Of a stretch of 64,000 bases of DNA, positions 33,618 through 43,139 are shown piece by piece. Source of the DNA: Clostridia bacterium. GTDB lineage: Bacteria; Bacillota; Clostridia; Peptostreptococcales; JAAYPU01. The translations under genes were made by a program, and so were the position numbers. Under the pieces are notes generated by a model. It did no database searches, had not been told where the DNA came from, and saw nothing but the letters and a program-made list of their open reading frames with translations. Within the stretch, counting starts at the first letter, position 1; every line of letters starts with the position of its first letter. The stretch lies in assembly GCA_016278615.1 (NCBI GenBank), contig JADQBM010000041.1, forward strand, positions 6,630 to 70,629, read 5' to 3'.

Positions 33618-35033
33618 TTAAATTAATTTCTTGATATCAAAATTATCTTCAAGCAAAACCCAGTTTTGAGGATATGGGTATCCCAGTGCCCAGTAACTGA
33701 TGCCTCTTAAGCCATAGACTTTAACCGCGTCAAATTTTGCTTGAGCGCTTCGGGCATCCTCAAACCAAACTTCATGTAGCCGTCCGGTTTCATCCCGATA
33801 TCTAAAATATGGAGACTGAGAAGTGGGGTCATATTGGATAACGGTTCCGTAATAGGCGGCTCTTCTGATGGCTTCCTGTGGGCTAAAAGTTTCTGCTTCC
33901 TGCCCAGGAACAAAGGGGAGCAGCCAATCTCTGGCATAAATTTGAAAGCCAAGAAAAATTTTATCCCTTGGGATCACTGAAACCGCATAATCCAAAACCC
34001 GACGTATTTCATTAATAGGTGAAATGGCTTGTGGGGGACCTTTTCGATAGCCCCATTCATAAGTCATAAGAACAACAAAATCTAAAATTCTCCCATGAGC
34101 TTCATAATCATGTGCTGTATATAACAATCCTTGCTGCTCGGCGCTGATTTTTGGAGCTAAAGCACTTGAGACGAAGTAACCTTCCTCGTGTAAAACTTCT
34201 ACTGCACGGGCTAAGAATTCGTTATAGAGTTCACGGTCATCAGGAAGCACATTCTCGAAGTCAATATTCAGACCTTGGTAACCTTTTTCTCTCATGGTTT
34301 CAAGGATGTTGGACAATAGATTTCTCTGTATCTCAGGAGAAGACAGAATCATATGAGCCAGGTTTCCACCTCTTTCGGTGACAGTGAAGTTGGTGATGGA
34401 CATCATGGGAACCACATCATTATCATAGGCTGTACTTATGGCAGGAGAATCATCGATGGGTACGAGAGTGCCATTTTCTCTGATAAGATAGGCAAAAGGT
34501 GACATATAGGTCAAGTGCTGCCCAACGGATTCGATTATGGGCACAGCTTCTTCCTCCAAAAAATAAATATAACCGTTAACTTCAACAGAAGGTCGATCTT
34601 TTCTAGGAATCACCAATACAGTGCCAGGGTAAATAAGATAAGGGTTTTCAATTTCATTGATATTCATAAGGGTATTCAATGAGACACCGTACTTCTGGGA
34701 AATTTTCCATAGTGTATCATTGGACTGAACAATATAGCGAGGGGCAGGGACATATAAGTTTAGACCGGGGTATATGTAATTTGGGTTCGTTAGGTTATTG
34801 GTAGATGCAAGGATTTGTATAGTTGTATTGAATTTTTCTGCTATTTTCCATAGCGTATCATTGGGTTGAACGGTATAAATGATATCTTCGGTGGGAATCA
34901 CCAATGCCTGGCCTATAACCAATTGATTGGGGTTCGGCAATTCATTGACTCTGACAATTTCATTAACAGGTACGCGATAAGAAGATGCTATTTGCCAAAG
35001 AACTTCTCCGGGTTTTACAACATGAATCAGCAC
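33618..35033 (-). CDS. LysM-GH18 spore-type cell-wall hydrolase
   Basis: 471 aa. Three LysM modules (about 2-48, 50-95 and 97-143, each with PGEVLWQIASSY- or NDTLWKIAxKF-like sequence) bind peptidoglycan. A GH18 chitinase-like domain (about 150-471) with the catalytic strand GLNIDFENV near 252 and VVLMTYEWGY follows. This is the SleL/YaaH architecture, an N-acetylglucosaminidase acting on spore cortex during germination. There is no signal peptide, as in that group. The start is GTG with AAAGGAGG upstream. Confidence 0.9.
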   Translation of the reverse strand: MLIHVVKPGEVLWQIASSYRVPVNEIVRVNELPNPNQLVIGQALVIPTEDIIYTVQPNDTLWKIAEKFNTTIQILASTNNLTNPNYIYPGLNLYVPAPRYIVQSNDTLWKISQKYGVSLNTLMNINEIENPYLIYPGTVLVIPRKDRPSVEVNGYIYFLEEEAVPIIESVGQHLTYMSPFAYLIRENGTLVPIDDSPAISTAYDNDVVPMMSITNFTVTERGGNLAHMILSSPEIQRNLLSNILETMREKGYQGLNIDFENVLPDDRELYNEFLARAVEVLHEEGYFVSSALAPKISAEQQGLLYTAHDYEAHGRILDFVVLMTYEWGYRKGPPQAISPINEIRRVLDYAVSVIPRDKIFLGFQIYARDWLLPFVPGQEAETFSPQEAIRRAAYYGTVIQYDPTSQSPYFRYRDETGRLHEVWFEDARSAQAKFDAVKVYGLRGISYWALGYPYPQNWVLLEDNFDIKKLI

Positions 35034-35274
35034 GCTTAAAACCTCCTTTCCAAAACTATGATATAATCATTATATGAATAACCTAATAGGAAATGAACTG
35101 AGAGGGAAATTTATTTATAAATATGCAATGGAATCATTCATTTGTATGGAAAAATGGGACAAGATATGATATATTAAAAGAATTGATTAATAATAAATAA
35201 AATACATAATATTTAGATGTGAAAGAAAAAATGATATTAACAGTACATCTAAGATGAAAGAGAAGGAGAAAAGT

Positions 35275-36432
35275 ATGAGCGAAGAAAACTCAATGAACGA
35301 ATACATGGATCAAGTAAATGACTCCATGAAAGAAATATTCGAAGGAGACGTTATTGAAGGTACGGTTATATCAAAAAAAGAGGAAGAAATAATCGTAAAC
35401 ACTGGGCGATTTTCCGATGGTATTATACCCAAGGAAGAGCTTGATACGGACCAAGATAGCATTCAGGTAGGGGATGTTATATCTGTTTATGTTCTGAATC
35501 CTCATGATAAAGAAGGTAATGTTATATTGTCCCCAAAAAGAGCCACAGAAGTTGTAGCTTGGGAAGAATTAGAGAAAGCTTTTAACGAAAAAGAAGAGCT
35601 TCAGGTAAAAGTAACCAGTGTAACAAAAGGTGGCGTGGTCGCTTTTTATAAAAATATACGCTGTTTTATTCCTGGGTCGCTTCTATCCTATAGATACGTA
35701 GAAAATATGAAGGATTATATTGATAAAGAAATAATCGTCAAAGTAGAGGATTTTGATAAAGAGAAAAAGCGCGTGGTCCTTTCACGTAAAGCCATTGAAA
35801 CAGAAGAACGCGATAAATTAAGAAAATCTCTATTCCAAGAGATTAAAGTGGGTAAAAAATACAAAGGCACTGTCATAAAGTTAATGAACTATGGTGCATT
35901 TATTGATATTGGAGGCGTAGAAGGGCTTGCACATATCAGTGATCTTGCTTGGAACCGCGTGAATCATCCTTCTGAAGTTGTTTCTGAAGGGGATGAAGTT
36001 GAAGTTTATGTCATGAATTTTGATCCTGAGAAGGAGAAAATCGGATTAGGGCTTAAAAAAATTGAAGACGATCCTTGGAACAGCATTACAACCCGTTATC
36101 AGGTTGATGATATTGTTGAAGGAAGGATTGTAAGACTTACGGATTTCGGAGCTTTTGTGGAGATTGAAAAAGGGATTGAAGGATTGGTTCACGTTTCGGA
36201 AATATCTTCTGAGCATGTGACTAAGCCCTCAGATGTTTTAAAAACCGGAGAAAAGATAGAGGTCAAAATTCTTAAAATTGATGACGAAAATAAGAAGTTA
36301 AGTCTGAGTATAAAAGAAGTTGAAGGACAGCAGATGGCTCAAGACTTGGATATAAATAATGATAACCAAGACGAAGGAACAACTTTAGGTGATATTGTAG
36401 GCGATAAATTCAAAGATTTCTTTAAAAAATAA
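35275..36432 (+). CDS. S1-domain RNA-binding protein (ribosomal protein S1 homologue)
   Basis: 385 aa from the ATG at 35275 (AAGGAG 6 bases upstream). Four S1 repeats are at about 25-95, 105-170, 190-260 and 275-345. The last two are the best conserved (VIKLMNYGAFIDIGGVEGLAHISDLAW and RIVRLTDFGAFVEIEKGIEGLVHVSEIS). It is shorter than six-domain S1 of Gram-negatives, as usual in Firmicutes. It binds mRNA and probably assists translation or RNA turnover. Confidence 0.9.
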   Translation: MSEENSMNEYMDQVNDSMKEIFEGDVIEGTVISKKEEEIIVNTGRFSDGIIPKEELDTDQDSIQVGDVISVYVLNPHDKEGNVILSPKRATEVVAWEELEKAFNEKEELQVKVTSVTKGGVVAFYKNIRCFIPGSLLSYRYVENMKDYIDKEIIVKVEDFDKEKKRVVLSRKAIETEERDKLRKSLFQEIKVGKKYKGTVIKLMNYGAFIDIGGVEGLAHISDLAWNRVNHPSEVVSEGDEVEVYVMNFDPEKEKIGLGLKKIEDDPWNSITTRYQVDDIVEGRIVRLTDFGAFVEIEKGIEGLVHVSEISSEHVTKPSDVLKTGEKIEVKILKIDDENKKLSLSIKEVEGQQMAQDLDINNDNQDEGTTLGDIVGDKFKDFFKK

Positions 36433-36578
36433 AAATCAGAGATAATATAAATTGTGAAGTAAATCCCTTAGTTCTGAAATTGTTGGTTGGTATTGAAGAC
36501 TATCAATAAAGATTTAAGGGATTCTTTTTTAGGTTTCTCAGTTTAAAGAGTTTTTACATTTAATAAGGGAGTTTGATT

Positions 36579-37250
36579 ATGAGTAGAGTAGGAGAAAAGA
36601 TTCAAAATTCAAGAATAAAATCGGGTATGAGTCAAAAGGCATTGGGTAGAAAGTTAGGAGTTTCCGAAGGCTTCATTAATGAAGTTGAAATGGGAAAAAA
36701 AGTAATCTCTCATGATATCATGGATAAAATATCTAAGATCCTTGGTAAGAACCTTGATGATATGGTGATGTCCTTCGAGGAAGAGACTTTTGAAAAAGAT
36801 CCCCATTTAGATCAGCCTGCTAAATATAAAGACAATGCAAAAGTTAACGAAGTATGGACCCATGCTTTGGGGTCTGTTTTAAAAGCTGTACCCATCTATA
36901 AATACAACCTCAAAGAGGTCATAGGAACAAGAGATTTGCCGGTTAAATCTAATAAAATAGAAGGATATGCCCAGGATAAAGTGTTTTATATACAAATAGA
37001 AGATGACGATATGATTGGATTTAGAATCGCAAAAGGTGATATGGCATTTTGTCATACGACGCAGGAGATCACTAATAGTGCCATATATCTTGTGGAATAT
37101 GGAAAAGGTCCAGTCATAAGACAAACAAAAAGGTTAGATGCTGGCAAAGTATTGCTTATTAGCTCAAAAGGCAACACCATAACTGAGACAATAGAAATAA
37201 AGAATCTTAAAATTCTGGCTAAATTAGATAAAATCGAGATAGAGGTATAA
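36579..37250 (+). CDS. XRE-family regulator with S24-like C-terminal domain
   Basis: 223 aa. HTH_3 domain at about 4-58 (SQKALGRKLGVSEGFINEVEMGKK). The C-terminal part (about 120-200, IGFRIAKGDMAFCHTTQ and IYLVEYGKGPVIRQTKRL) has the LexA/S24 beta fold pattern. The GDSM-like serine motif is replaced by DDDMIGF, so self-cleavage is unlikely. It probably senses a ligand or partner. The ATG at 36579 follows AGGGAG. Confidence 0.75.
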   Translation: MSRVGEKIQNSRIKSGMSQKALGRKLGVSEGFINEVEMGKKVISHDIMDKISKILGKNLDDMVMSFEEETFEKDPHLDQPAKYKDNAKVNEVWTHALGSVLKAVPIYKYNLKEVIGTRDLPVKSNKIEGYAQDKVFYIQIEDDDMIGFRIAKGDMAFCHTTQEITNSAIYLVEYGKGPVIRQTKRLDAGKVLLISSKGNTITETIEIKNLKILAKLDKIEIEV

Positions 37251-37263
37251 GTATAAGCAAAGT

Positions 37264-37360
37264 TATGTAGGGGCTGGTCTTGCACCTGCCCGTTAAGTGT
37301 AAGTTTAAGTGTAAGTAAAATAGAATTGTAGGGATGGGTCTAGTGCCCGTCCATACCTTT
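37264..37360. repeat. Two GTAGGG-type palindromic repeats
   Basis: TGTAGGGGCTGGTCTTGCACCTGCCC (abbreviated by position, 37266-37291) and a TGTAGGGATGGGTCTAGTGC copy at 37329 are each GC-rich with inverted ends. A further member is at 63376. They are intergenic repeats scattered over the chromosome. Confidence 0.6.
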
Positions 37361-37459
37361 TGAATTATGCAAATATTATTATTTATAGAAAAATATGTAA
37401 ATAAATAGAAATTTGTGTTATAATAAATAGAATCTTCATATAAGGAGGGAGAGAAAAGA

Positions 37460-37681
37460 ATGAGTGATTTTAAATATGAAGTGAAAGAGGCATATGGTGT
37501 TTTATCGGAAACCCCTAAGGGGTGGACCAAAGAATTCAGGAGTATTAGCTGGAATGGCCGTGAGCCAAAGTTGGATATAAGAGAATGGGCACCAAATGAT
37601 GAGACCATGGCTAAAGGCATCACCTTAACCAACGAAGAAGCTAAAAAATTAAAAGATCTTTTAAATCAAATAGAACTATAA
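37460..37681 (+). CDS. PC4/YdbC-like ssDNA-binding protein
   Basis: 73 aa. FKYEVKEAYGVLSETPKGWTKE, LDIREWAPNDETMAKGITLT and the final helix EEAKKLKDLLNQIE match the YdbC family. This is the bacterial PC4-like fold, a dimer that binds single-stranded nucleic acid. AAGGAGG precedes the ATG. A hairpin at 37694-37717 follows. Confidence 0.85.
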   Translation: MSDFKYEVKEAYGVLSETPKGWTKEFRSISWNGREPKLDIREWAPNDETMAKGITLTNEEAKKLKDLLNQIEL

Positions 37682-37693
37682 TATTTTTAAAGA

Positions 37694-37717
37694 AGCCTCT
37701 TCATATTTGAAGAGGCT
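37694..37717. terminator. Hairpin after the PC4-like gene
   Basis: AGCCTCTTCA and TGAAGAGGCT pair over a four-base loop, with weak T-richness on the right. Confidence 0.55.
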
Positions 37718-37809
37718 ATCAATTCCTTAAAATGAACTAAATCATCTCAATTTAAAACTCCCTTTAAATCGATAAACATTCACATGAGGATACTATGAAA
37801 ATGATTTTT

Positions 37810-37917
37810 TTAGTATCTTCCGTATCCATATCCATAGTTGCAGAATAGGACAACTAACAATAGAAAGAAGAATAACAGACTGTCATTTCCTCCCCAAAGG
37901 CCATATCCGTCAGCCAT
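37810..37917 (-). CDS. YjcZ-family sporulation mini-protein (copy 1)
   Basis: 35 aa: a short head MADGYGLWGGND, one TM helix of leucine, phenylalanine and valine, then CNYGYGYGRY. This is the pattern of the tiny YjcZ/SscA-type proteins found in spore formers. GGGAGG lies 8 bases before the ATG. It pairs with a paralogue at 39050-39175. Confidence 0.8.
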   Translation of the reverse strand: MADGYGLWGGNDSLLFFFLLLVVLFCNYGYGYGRY

Positions 37918-37994
37918 TAATCTAACCTCCCTAAATCATAGAATATATTTTTTTCTTTGGCATAGTTCATATTATGTTGGGAAGGTCATTTATG

Positions 37995-38780
37995 TTAAAG
38001 AAGTTTTTTATTCTTAACATAAATATGCTTAATGTTGCTGGTGCCGGAATCCCTTTGATCAATTTGGAATTGATCGATGGCTTTAATAAGAAGTGTTAAC
38101 TTTGTAAAGCCATAATTTCTGGGGTCGAAGTCAGGCTGTTTTTTTATGATTAAATTACCAACATCTGCTAGAAAAGCCCATCCATCTTCATCAGCTACAT
38201 CCGTTATAGAAGAAGAAATTAATTTAATCATTTCATTTCCAATGTTAATAATTCCTGTCTTAGTATCTTTTGGAGGAGTGCTCCCTTTAATAGAAGGTAC
38301 CTTATCCTTTGCTTCTTTTTCAGTAGACTCTTTTTCCGATGAAGCAATTATTTCGATATATGTAAACTTATCGCATGCCACAATAAACGGATGTGGTGTC
38401 TTTCTCTCTCCAAAACCGTATACTTTCATTCCCGCTTCTCTAAGACGAATAACCAGTCTTGTAAAATCACTATCGCTGGAAATGATACAAAAACCTTCTA
38501 CTCTTTCTGAATACAATATATCCATAGCATCAATAATCATAGCAGAATCAGATGAATTTTTCCCCCGCGTATAGCTATATTGTTGAATGGGCGTAATGGC
38601 ATTTTCCAACAAAATATTTTTCCAGCCCTTGCTTGCGGTTTTTGTCCAATCGCCGTAAATTCGTTTTATTGTGGGCGTACCGTATTTGGCCAGCTCCGCC
38701 ATGATACCCTTAATGTTGCTATGGGGGACATTTTCGGCGTCTATTAATACTGCAAGCCTTAAATCTTGTTTTCCTACCAT
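37995..38780 (-). CDS. NYN-domain (LabA-like) protein with LOTUS/OST-HTH domain
   Basis: 261 aa from the ATG at 38780 (AGGAGG 7 bases upstream). The N-terminal NYN PIN-like nuclease domain has LAVLIDAENVPHSN, GKNSSDSAMIIDAMDI and ISSDSDFTRLV, with the acidic metal ligands. The C-terminal OST-HTH domain (about 180-255, YGFTKLTLLIKAI) binds RNA in relatives. This is a predicted ribonuclease or RNA-binding protein of the cytoplasm. Confidence 0.88.
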   Translation of the reverse strand: MVGKQDLRLAVLIDAENVPHSNIKGIMAELAKYGTPTIKRIYGDWTKTASKGWKNILLENAITPIQQYSYTRGKNSSDSAMIIDAMDILYSERVEGFCIISSDSDFTRLVIRLREAGMKVYGFGERKTPHPFIVACDKFTYIEIIASSEKESTEKEAKDKVPSIKGSTPPKDTKTGIINIGNEMIKLISSSITDVADEDGWAFLADVGNLIIKKQPDFDPRNYGFTKLTLLIKAIDQFQIDQRDSGTSNIKHIYVKNKKLL

Positions 38781-38945
38781 ATTTTCTCCTCCTAATTTCT
38801 GATATAACAAATTAGTATTATGTTCTATAAATTAGCAAAAACACCTTTAATATTCTATATTATACCACATCTCATGAGATTATAAACCAGATGCCTGTTT
38901 TCCGGAGTATGGTTTAATCATTTCGTTATATTGCCTATAAAAGTA

Positions 38946-38970
38946 ATATTGCAGGCAAAGCCTGCAATAT
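38946..38970. repeat. Perfect stem-loop
   Basis: ATATTGCAGGC and GCCTGCAATAT pair over AAA. It is intergenic between the NYN gene and the second YjcZ gene. There is no T-run. Confidence 0.55.
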
Positions 38971-39049
38971 CATGAGTTTCCAACTGTTAAGTGTTAAAAT
39001 CTTTTAATTTCATTATTTTGTGTATTTATCAATTTCAACTTTTCTTAAG

Positions 39050-39175
39050 CTAACACTTAGGTCCGTAATCAATGCCACCAATACCGCCGATGCCACAATT
39101 ACAGAATAGTACAACTAATAATAGGAAGAAAAACAATAGACTGCTATTATCTCCCCAGCCAAATCCGTCAGCCAT
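39050..39175 (-). CDS. YjcZ-family sporulation mini-protein (copy 2)
   Basis: 41 aa: head MADGFGWGDNSS, a TM helix near-identical to copy 1, then CNCGIGGIGG and a short tail ending in Cys. AGGAGG precedes the ATG. It is a paralogue of the gene at 37810-37917; the shared 5' and TM codons indicate a local duplication around the NYN gene. Confidence 0.8.
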   Translation of the reverse strand: MADGFGWGDNSSLLFFFLLLVVLFCNCGIGGIGGIDYGPKC

Positions 39176-39381
39176 TTAATCTACCTCCTAAAGTATTAAA
39201 TATGGTTATCAGAGGACAATAGACTCCTCTATTTATCATTGGCATAGTATATAGTATGATATATATCAAATATTTGTTAATTTCTATTTCACAATCATTA
39301 AGTCGTTTTTTTTAATACGTTAAGATCTAAACTTGTAATAAAACCTTCTTCTTATTCATAAAAAGAATAAGGGGTGATTTT

Positions 39382-39930
39382 ATGACGAAAATTAAAAAAA
39401 GCAAAAAACTGCTAAAAATTTCAGCAGTTATAGTTTTAGTTATCTCACTTGGATTGAACGCTTTTAGTTTTAAGCAGAATATAGAACTCGCTGATAAATA
39501 TGATGCACTCATGTGTATCACAAGCGAATTGGATAGTACCAATACAATTTCATTTATCACTTCAATAAATGTTAATAGATATGAAGATGTAGAAATATTT
39601 GATATTAGTCAAGGAGAAGTTGTTAAGAAGGTCCAGTCCAATGAGACAATTCAAAATGAAGTAACCAATTATCTAAAGAACATAGAAGGGAAGTATGAAA
39701 AAGCAAAGCCTTTTCCAAGTAACGGAAAAGTCATCAAAGTTCCTTTGCATCCAGAAATAAAGGTGGAAAATCAATGGCTTTTAGATGAAGACATCAAAAA
39801 AGTAGATAAAGTATTCATCATATTTCCGGAAGAAGAGAATCCATTTATGTTGGTCTTGAATAATGAAAACATGCCAGTTTTTTATGAATTCTCAGGCAAT
39901 ACAGAAGTCCTCTTGCAACAGTTGCAATAA
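39382..39930 (+). CDS. Exported or membrane-anchored protein, unknown
   Basis: 182 aa. A lysine-rich start and one hydrophobic segment (about 10-28) form a signal anchor, followed by an extracytoplasmic domain rich in charged residues (YEDVEIFDISQGEVVKKV, VDKVFIIFPEEENPFMLVL). I see no family match. AGGGGTG precedes the ATG. Confidence 0.65.
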   Translation: MTKIKKSKKLLKISAVIVLVISLGLNAFSFKQNIELADKYDALMCITSELDSTNTISFITSINVNRYEDVEIFDISQGEVVKKVQSNETIQNEVTNYLKNIEGKYEKAKPFPSNGKVIKVPLHPEIKVENQWLLDEDIKKVDKVFIIFPEEENPFMLVLNNENMPVFYEFSGNTEVLLQQLQ

Positions 39931-39944
39931 ACGATAGAAACGAT

Positions 39945-40005
39945 AGGGACGGTTCTTTTTGTTTCATCTCAAAACAAGATGAAGGAAACAAAAAGAATCG
40001 TCCCT
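39945..40005. terminator. Long inverted repeat between convergent genes
   Basis: AGGGACGGTTCTTTTTGTTTC is mirrored by GAAACAAAAAGAATCGTCCCT with one mismatch, around an inner ATCTC/GATGA-type loop. It is a member of the GGGACGG repeat family and probably a bidirectional terminator here. Confidence 0.8.
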
Positions 40006-40012
40006 TCTGTTT

Positions 40013-41392
40013 TTATAACTGGTGTTTTTCCATTTTTCGTTTTAAGGTGAATCGGCTGATGCCTAATACCTCAGATGCTTTGGTTTGATTCCATCCTGTC
40101 TGTTCTAAAGCATGCGTAATATATTCTTTTTCAATATGATCTATCTTTTCTTCCAGTGAAATTTCTTCAAAATTAACATTTTTTATTTCTTCTGGTATTT
40201 TGATTATTTCTTTTTTCAATTTATGTTTTTGCATCTCCGGTGGAAAATTGTTTAATCGGATACAATCATCATCAGTTAGTATTACAATTCTTTCGATAAC
40301 ATTCTTTAATTCTCTTATATTGCCGGGCCAATGGTAATCAAGCATCCTAGCCTCAGCAACTGTATCAAATCCTTTTATAGTTTTGTTAAAGGCTTTATTA
40401 AACTTTGCAAGAAAGAATTGGGCAATAAGTAAAATATCATTTTCTCTTTCTCTTAGAGGAGGTAAATCTATGGGGATGACATTGATACGATAATAAAGGT
40501 CTTCGCGGAACTCTTTGTTTTTTACGGCTTGCTCTAAATCCTTGTTGGTTGCAGCGATAATTCTAATATCTACTTCGATGTCCTCTAAGCCCCCGATTCT
40601 TCTCAACTTTCTTTCCTCAAGAAATCGGAGAAGTTTGGCCTGTAAGTCCATTGGGAACTCGCCTAATTCATCTAGGAAAACAGTACCGCCATCAGCAATC
40701 TCAAATAATCCCTTTTTCTTGGAAGCAGCCCCTGTAAAAGCGCTTTTTTCAAACCCAAAAAGTTCACTTTCCACTAAATTTTCAGGAATAGCGCTACAAT
40801 TGATTTTAACCAATGGGGAGTCCTTCCGTATACTGTTTTTATGAACGGCTTCTGCCACCAATTCTTTTCCAGTACCAGTTTCGCCTCGAATGAGAATGGT
40901 AGCATGGTCATTTTTCGATAGCTTATTAATTTGAGTAAAAACTTCTTTCATTTTACTGGAATTACCAATCATATCTCTGGTGACACATTCCTTTTGCTGT
41001 TCAAGAAGAAAGATTTTGTTCCGCATCTTGAGATTTTTAAAGGCTCTATCCAGAACAATCTTGATTTGGTCTAATTCAAAAGGTTTATTAATATAATCAA
41101 AAGCTCCTCTTTTTATGGCCAAGACAGCACTTTTAATATCGCTGTAAGCTGTCATGACGATGACTTCAATTTCATTGTCCATTGATTTGATATCTTCTAT
41201 TAAATCAATTCCGTTATCATTCCCCAACTTCATATCTGTTAAGACAACATGAGGCTTAAAAGATTGAGTTTTCTTTAAAGCACTTTCTGAAGTCTGCGCA
41301 CTGGCTGTTTCATAACCGATATCTCTTAACCCAGCTTCTAAAGATTTACATATCATGATTTCATCGTCAATAATCAACACTTTAATTTTCAT
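40013..41392 (-). CDS. NtrC-family sigma-54-dependent response regulator
   Basis: About 459 aa from the ATG at 41392 (GGAGGAG upstream). The receiver domain (1-120) has LIIDDE, phospho-acceptor LTDMKLG and the Lys in INKPF. The AAA+ domain (about 140-370) has GETGTGKE and Walker B GGTVFLDELGE. The sigma-54 contact loop reads SAFTGA instead of GAFTGA. A C-terminal Fis-type HTH (ASEVLGISRFTLKRKMEK) follows. The start overlaps the sensor-kinase stop. It likely activates the -24/-12 promoter at 44950. Confidence 0.95.
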   Translation of the reverse strand: MKIKVLIIDDEIMICKSLEAGLRDIGYETASAQTSESALKKTQSFKPHVVLTDMKLGNDNGIDLIEDIKSMDNEIEVIVMTAYSDIKSAVLAIKRGAFDYINKPFELDQIKIVLDRAFKNLKMRNKIFLLEQQKECVTRDMIGNSSKMKEVFTQINKLSKNDHATILIRGETGTGKELVAEAVHKNSIRKDSPLVKINCSAIPENLVESELFGFEKSAFTGAASKKKGLFEIADGGTVFLDELGEFPMDLQAKLLRFLEERKLRRIGGLEDIEVDIRIIAATNKDLEQAVKNKEFREDLYYRINVIPIDLPPLRERENDILLIAQFFLAKFNKAFNKTIKGFDTVAEARMLDYHWPGNIRELKNVIERIVILTDDDCIRLNNFPPEMQKHKLKKEIIKIPEEIKNVNFEEISLEEKIDHIEKEYITHALEQTGWNQTKASEVLGISRFTLKRKMEKHQL

Positions 41393-43139
41393 TTTTCTCC
41401 TCCGTATATAAGGGTAAAAAGATCTTGAATTTAGTTCCAATATCTTTAATGCTTCCTATTTCCAATTTTCCGCCATTTTCTTCTACTAGTTTGGATACAA
41501 CGGATAAACCCAATCCAGTTCCTTTCGCTTTTGTTGTATAGAAAGGATCAAAGATTCTTTCTATGGTATATTCATCCATTCCACTTCCATCGTCTTCAAA
41601 AATTATGGAAATAAAAGGAAATTTTTCTATAAAAATATTTTTTATTTCGATCTTCAAATGACCATGAAGCGCCATTGAGTCTATTGAATTTGTAATGATG
41701 TTAATAAAAATTTGTTCCACTTGCCCTTTATCCACATAACCAAACGGTTGAGCTCCTTCAGAATCCATATTAATGATAATTTGCTTTCTGTTAAATCCTT
41801 CTTTGGTCAAATCCAAAGATCTTTTTAAAATATCGACAACATTGGCTTTGTCCCGATAAGAGTTCTTTGGTTTAGAAAAATCTAAGAGCTCCGTTACCAA
41901 ATTGTTAATTCTATCTATTTCATAAGTGATACCATCGATTAGTTCTAAGCTTGAATGATCCGTACCACTGGGAATTCTATTTTTTATAACCTGAATACTT
42001 GTTTTGATTCCTGTAAGGGGGTTTCTGATTTCATGAGCTAAGCCTGCGGCAAATTGACCAACAGAGGTCAACCGGTCAACCCTTACAAGATTATTTTCCA
42101 ATGTTTTTCTTCTTGTAATATCATTAAAGCTGCAAATGGCGCCATTTATTTTTCCATCTTCCATTTTTAGCAATGAAGTACTTACGTCGAAATAAATAAT
42201 TCTGCCTTTCAGTACAGTGGACAAGGAAATCATGGTATTGATGTTCTTTTTCTCGTTAATGGTCTTAATAATTTGCTTGTTAAGTTGCTCATAGATATCA
42301 CTATGGTTCCCATAATGATTAAATATTGTTTCGCCAACGGCATTAATGGAAATCAGTTTTCCATTCTTGTCTGTGGACATAATACCAATGTAAATATTTT
42401 TCAATATATCTTCGTTATATTTCTTCATTTCAATCAATTTTTTTGCGCTTGTATTTAATTGATCAATCATATGATTGAAAGAACTGGCCAAGACACCTAT
42501 TTCATCACTGCGATTGATATCAATTTTCTCCTTAAGATTGTCTAATTCAATTCTTTTACAGATATCCGCGAACTTTTTAATAGGCTTTGAGATACTGTGG
42601 GCTATAAAAATAATGGCTTGCATAGAAATGACCAGAGAAATAACCGCGACTAATAATATATATTTCTGTATTCTCAGGAGTTCATTCGAAAAAATAGTCT
42701 TATCAATTCCTAAGACAAAGGACCAATTCCATTTTTCATAAGTATCGTGTATAAATAACAAATGATTTTGATTTCGATTATAAATGTGACCAGAGTCTGC
42801 GGATACAATCTGTTTCAATTGATCTAATTCAAAATTCATATTATTGAAAACGCTATTTTCTCCCTCTAAAATAACCATATTTTCTTTATTGATGCTATAA
42901 AAATATGTCTTGGCTTCCGATTTTCCTTCCTCTAATGTAACAATTCCTTGTTCCACTTTTTCATTAATGGTATCCATATAAGCTAAAGATTCTCTCAAAG
43001 AAGCTTCTAAATGATTGATTTTATCATTTAATAACAATTGATAACCATTCCAATAAGAAATAATACCCATTATGATGATGGGAAGAATTGTCAGAAACAT
43101 AAAAGGAATTAATATTTTATTTTCGATATCTAATTTCAT
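41382..43139 (-). CDS. Membrane sensor histidine kinase
   Basis: 585 aa. TM1 (about 8-28) and TM2 (about 155-180) flank an extracytoplasmic sensor domain. HAMP (about 180-235), a PAS-like domain (about 245-350) and HisKA with GLAHEIRNPLTGIK (phospho-His) follow, then HATPase with NIITNSIDSM, FEDDGSGMDE and GTGLGLSVV. It partners the response regulator that overlaps its 3' end. Its start overlaps the symporter stop by ATGA, suggesting sensing tied to the transported solute. Confidence 0.95.
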   Translation of the reverse strand: MKLDIENKILIPFMFLTILPIIIMGIISYWNGYQLLLNDKINHLEASLRESLAYMDTINEKVEQGIVTLEEGKSEAKTYFYSINKENMVILEGENSVFNNMNFELDQLKQIVSADSGHIYNRNQNHLLFIHDTYEKWNWSFVLGIDKTIFSNELLRIQKYILLVAVISLVISMQAIIFIAHSISKPIKKFADICKRIELDNLKEKIDINRSDEIGVLASSFNHMIDQLNTSAKKLIEMKKYNEDILKNIYIGIMSTDKNGKLISINAVGETIFNHYGNHSDIYEQLNKQIIKTINEKKNINTMISLSTVLKGRIIYFDVSTSLLKMEDGKINGAICSFNDITRRKTLENNLVRVDRLTSVGQFAAGLAHEIRNPLTGIKTSIQVIKNRIPSGTDHSSLELIDGITYEIDRINNLVTELLDFSKPKNSYRDKANVVDILKRSLDLTKEGFNRKQIIINMDSEGAQPFGYVDKGQVEQIFINIITNSIDSMALHGHLKIEIKNIFIEKFPFISIIFEDDGSGMDEYTIERIFDPFYTTKAKGTGLGLSVVSKLVEENGGKLEIGSIKDIGTKFKIFLPLYTEEKNEN

